From the NCBI RefSeq assembly GCF_022370835.2, contig NZ_CP092365.1, forward strand, positions 806,001 through 870,000: a DNA stretch of 64,000 nt. The letters are read 5' to 3'. Both the position numbers and the translations under genes were made by a program. The notes below the pieces were generated by a model. It saw only the letters and a program-made list of their open reading frames with translations, did not search any database and had not been told where the DNA came from. This DNA is from Mycolicibacillus parakoreensis (lineage in GTDB: Bacteria; Actinomycetota; Actinomycetes; Mycobacteriales; Mycobacteriaceae). Shown here one piece after another: positions 63,611 through 64,000 of the stretch; within the stretch, counting starts at the first letter, position 1, and each line of letters begins with the position of its first letter.

Positions 63611-64000
63611 GTGACCACCTCAACGAGCCATCTGGGCGACCTCATCGCCGCCACCGACGCGGCGATCGGCGCCGACCCGGCCAACGCGCACGCGGTGTTC
63701 ACCGCGACCGCCCTCGCCCACGATGCGGTGGCCAGCACCGTCACCCTGGGGCGCTATCGGGTGGAGGTCGACGAGCCGCCCGCCCTCGGCGGGGAGGGCA
63801 GCGCGCCCAACCCGGTCGAGTACTACCTCGCCTCGCTGCTGTCCTGCCAGATCGTCACCTGGCAGTTCTGGGCGCAGAAGCTCGGCATCGCGGTCGAGGA
63901 CATCTCGGCGAGCGCGGAGGGCGATCTCGACGTGCGCGGCTTCTTCGGCTTCGACGACGCGGTGCGCCCGGGTTTCAGCGCGGTGCGGGTGGCGGTCACG
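63611..64000 (+). CDS. OsmC-family protein, 3' end outside window
   Basis: Starts at GTG 63611 (VTTSTSHLGDLIAATDAAIG) with AAGGGAG 7 nt upstream and remains open for 130 codons to the right edge. The conserved OsmC block is GGEGSAPNPVEYYLASLLSCQIVTWQFWAQKLGI, with the peroxidatic-type Cys in LLSCQ. Expected: thiol-dependent peroxide or electrophile detoxification. The second Cys of the family, if present, would lie beyond the edge. Confidence 0.8.
   Translation, partial: MTTSTSHLGDLIAATDAAIGADPANAHAVFTATALAHDAVASTVTLGRYRVEVDEPPALGGEGSAPNPVEYYLASLLSCQIVTWQFWAQKLGIAVEDISASAEGDLDVRGFFGFDDAVRPGFSAVRVAVT

Overview
The window is a very GC-rich (about 70 %) chromosomal segment of a mycobacterium. 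The evidence is the gene content (PE, PPE and ESX genes, mycothiol amidase Mca, PhoAT-PhoH2, a 13E12-type HNH gene, Pra, DesA2) and a gene order that follows, with gaps, the M. tuberculosis interval from about Rv1024 to Rv1112 as I remember it. The PE-PPE-esx cassette of ESX-5 type suggests a slow-growing lineage. That is an inference, and the species cannot be named from the sequence.

Layout. 1-3332: divisome FtsB-like protein (5' end outside the window), DUF501 protein, exopolyphosphatase, an acyltransferase and a START-like protein. 3423-4967: 13E12/HNH gene with an apparent LexA box on its start codon. 4978-7520: kdpE and an N-terminally short kdpD, with no kdpFABC nearby. 7646-9828: esx-esx-PPE-PE cassette on the minus strand. 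10144-11865: tRNA with a UAA anticodon, class A beta-lactamase and an AT-richer gene-free stretch, which is a likely insertion region. 11866-17854: beta-propeller protein, FadD14-like ligase, DapB-like reductase and two facing patatins. 17906-19675: lpqV, a leaderless cysteine leader ORF, cysteine dioxygenase, rhodanese and a repetitive secreted protein. 19693-26808: an alpha/beta-hydrolase-9 protein, echA8/echA9, a Bax-inhibitor-like protein, fadA3 and a GDSL hydrolase. 27015-33591: lipU, cbs, pra, metB, greA, a DUF4307 protein and mca. 33588-37913: a small membrane protein, a thioredoxin-domain protein, a ketosteroid-isomerase-like protein, a HlyIII-type protein and a short-chain prenyl diphosphate synthase. 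37959-40703: a variable slot with two membrane proteins and an alpha/beta hydrolase. 40732-46835: coaA, DUF885, glyA, desA2 and phoAT-phoH2. 46872-52334: a Pro/Gly-rich membrane protein, fum, glpX, DUF4245 and an AI-2E-type permease. 52443-60376: an SDR, 3-beta-HSD, xseBA, a lipid-droplet-type protein, ispH, a basic-tailed membrane protein and ychF. 60377-63610: an accessory block with a DUF1801 protein, an MFS exporter, a small membrane protein and a long perfect inverted repeat. 63611-64000: an OsmC-type gene cut by the right edge.

Genes that appear to work together: cbs and metB (transsulfuration and methionine branch), with cysteine dioxygenase and rhodanese on the sulfur-disposal side; fadD14, echA8, echA9 and fadA3 (acyl-CoA metabolism); 3-beta-HSD under a KstR-type operator, with a ketosteroid-isomerase homologue elsewhere in the window; glpX and fum (central carbon); xseA and xseB (exonuclease VII).

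The observations most worth checking are: the 13-codon leaderless leader MTKQTGLLRSCRA before cysteine dioxygenase, sharing a back-to-back promoter with lpqV; the LexA box on the HNH gene start; the short-variable-loop UAA tRNA next to a beta-lactamase; KdpD without its N-terminal domain; a dispersed palindromic repeat with two copies and a half-unit array; three CCGTGTAT half-sites upstream of greA; and a 20-bp perfect inverted repeat at 63301-63360. I found no unmistakably new multi-gene system.
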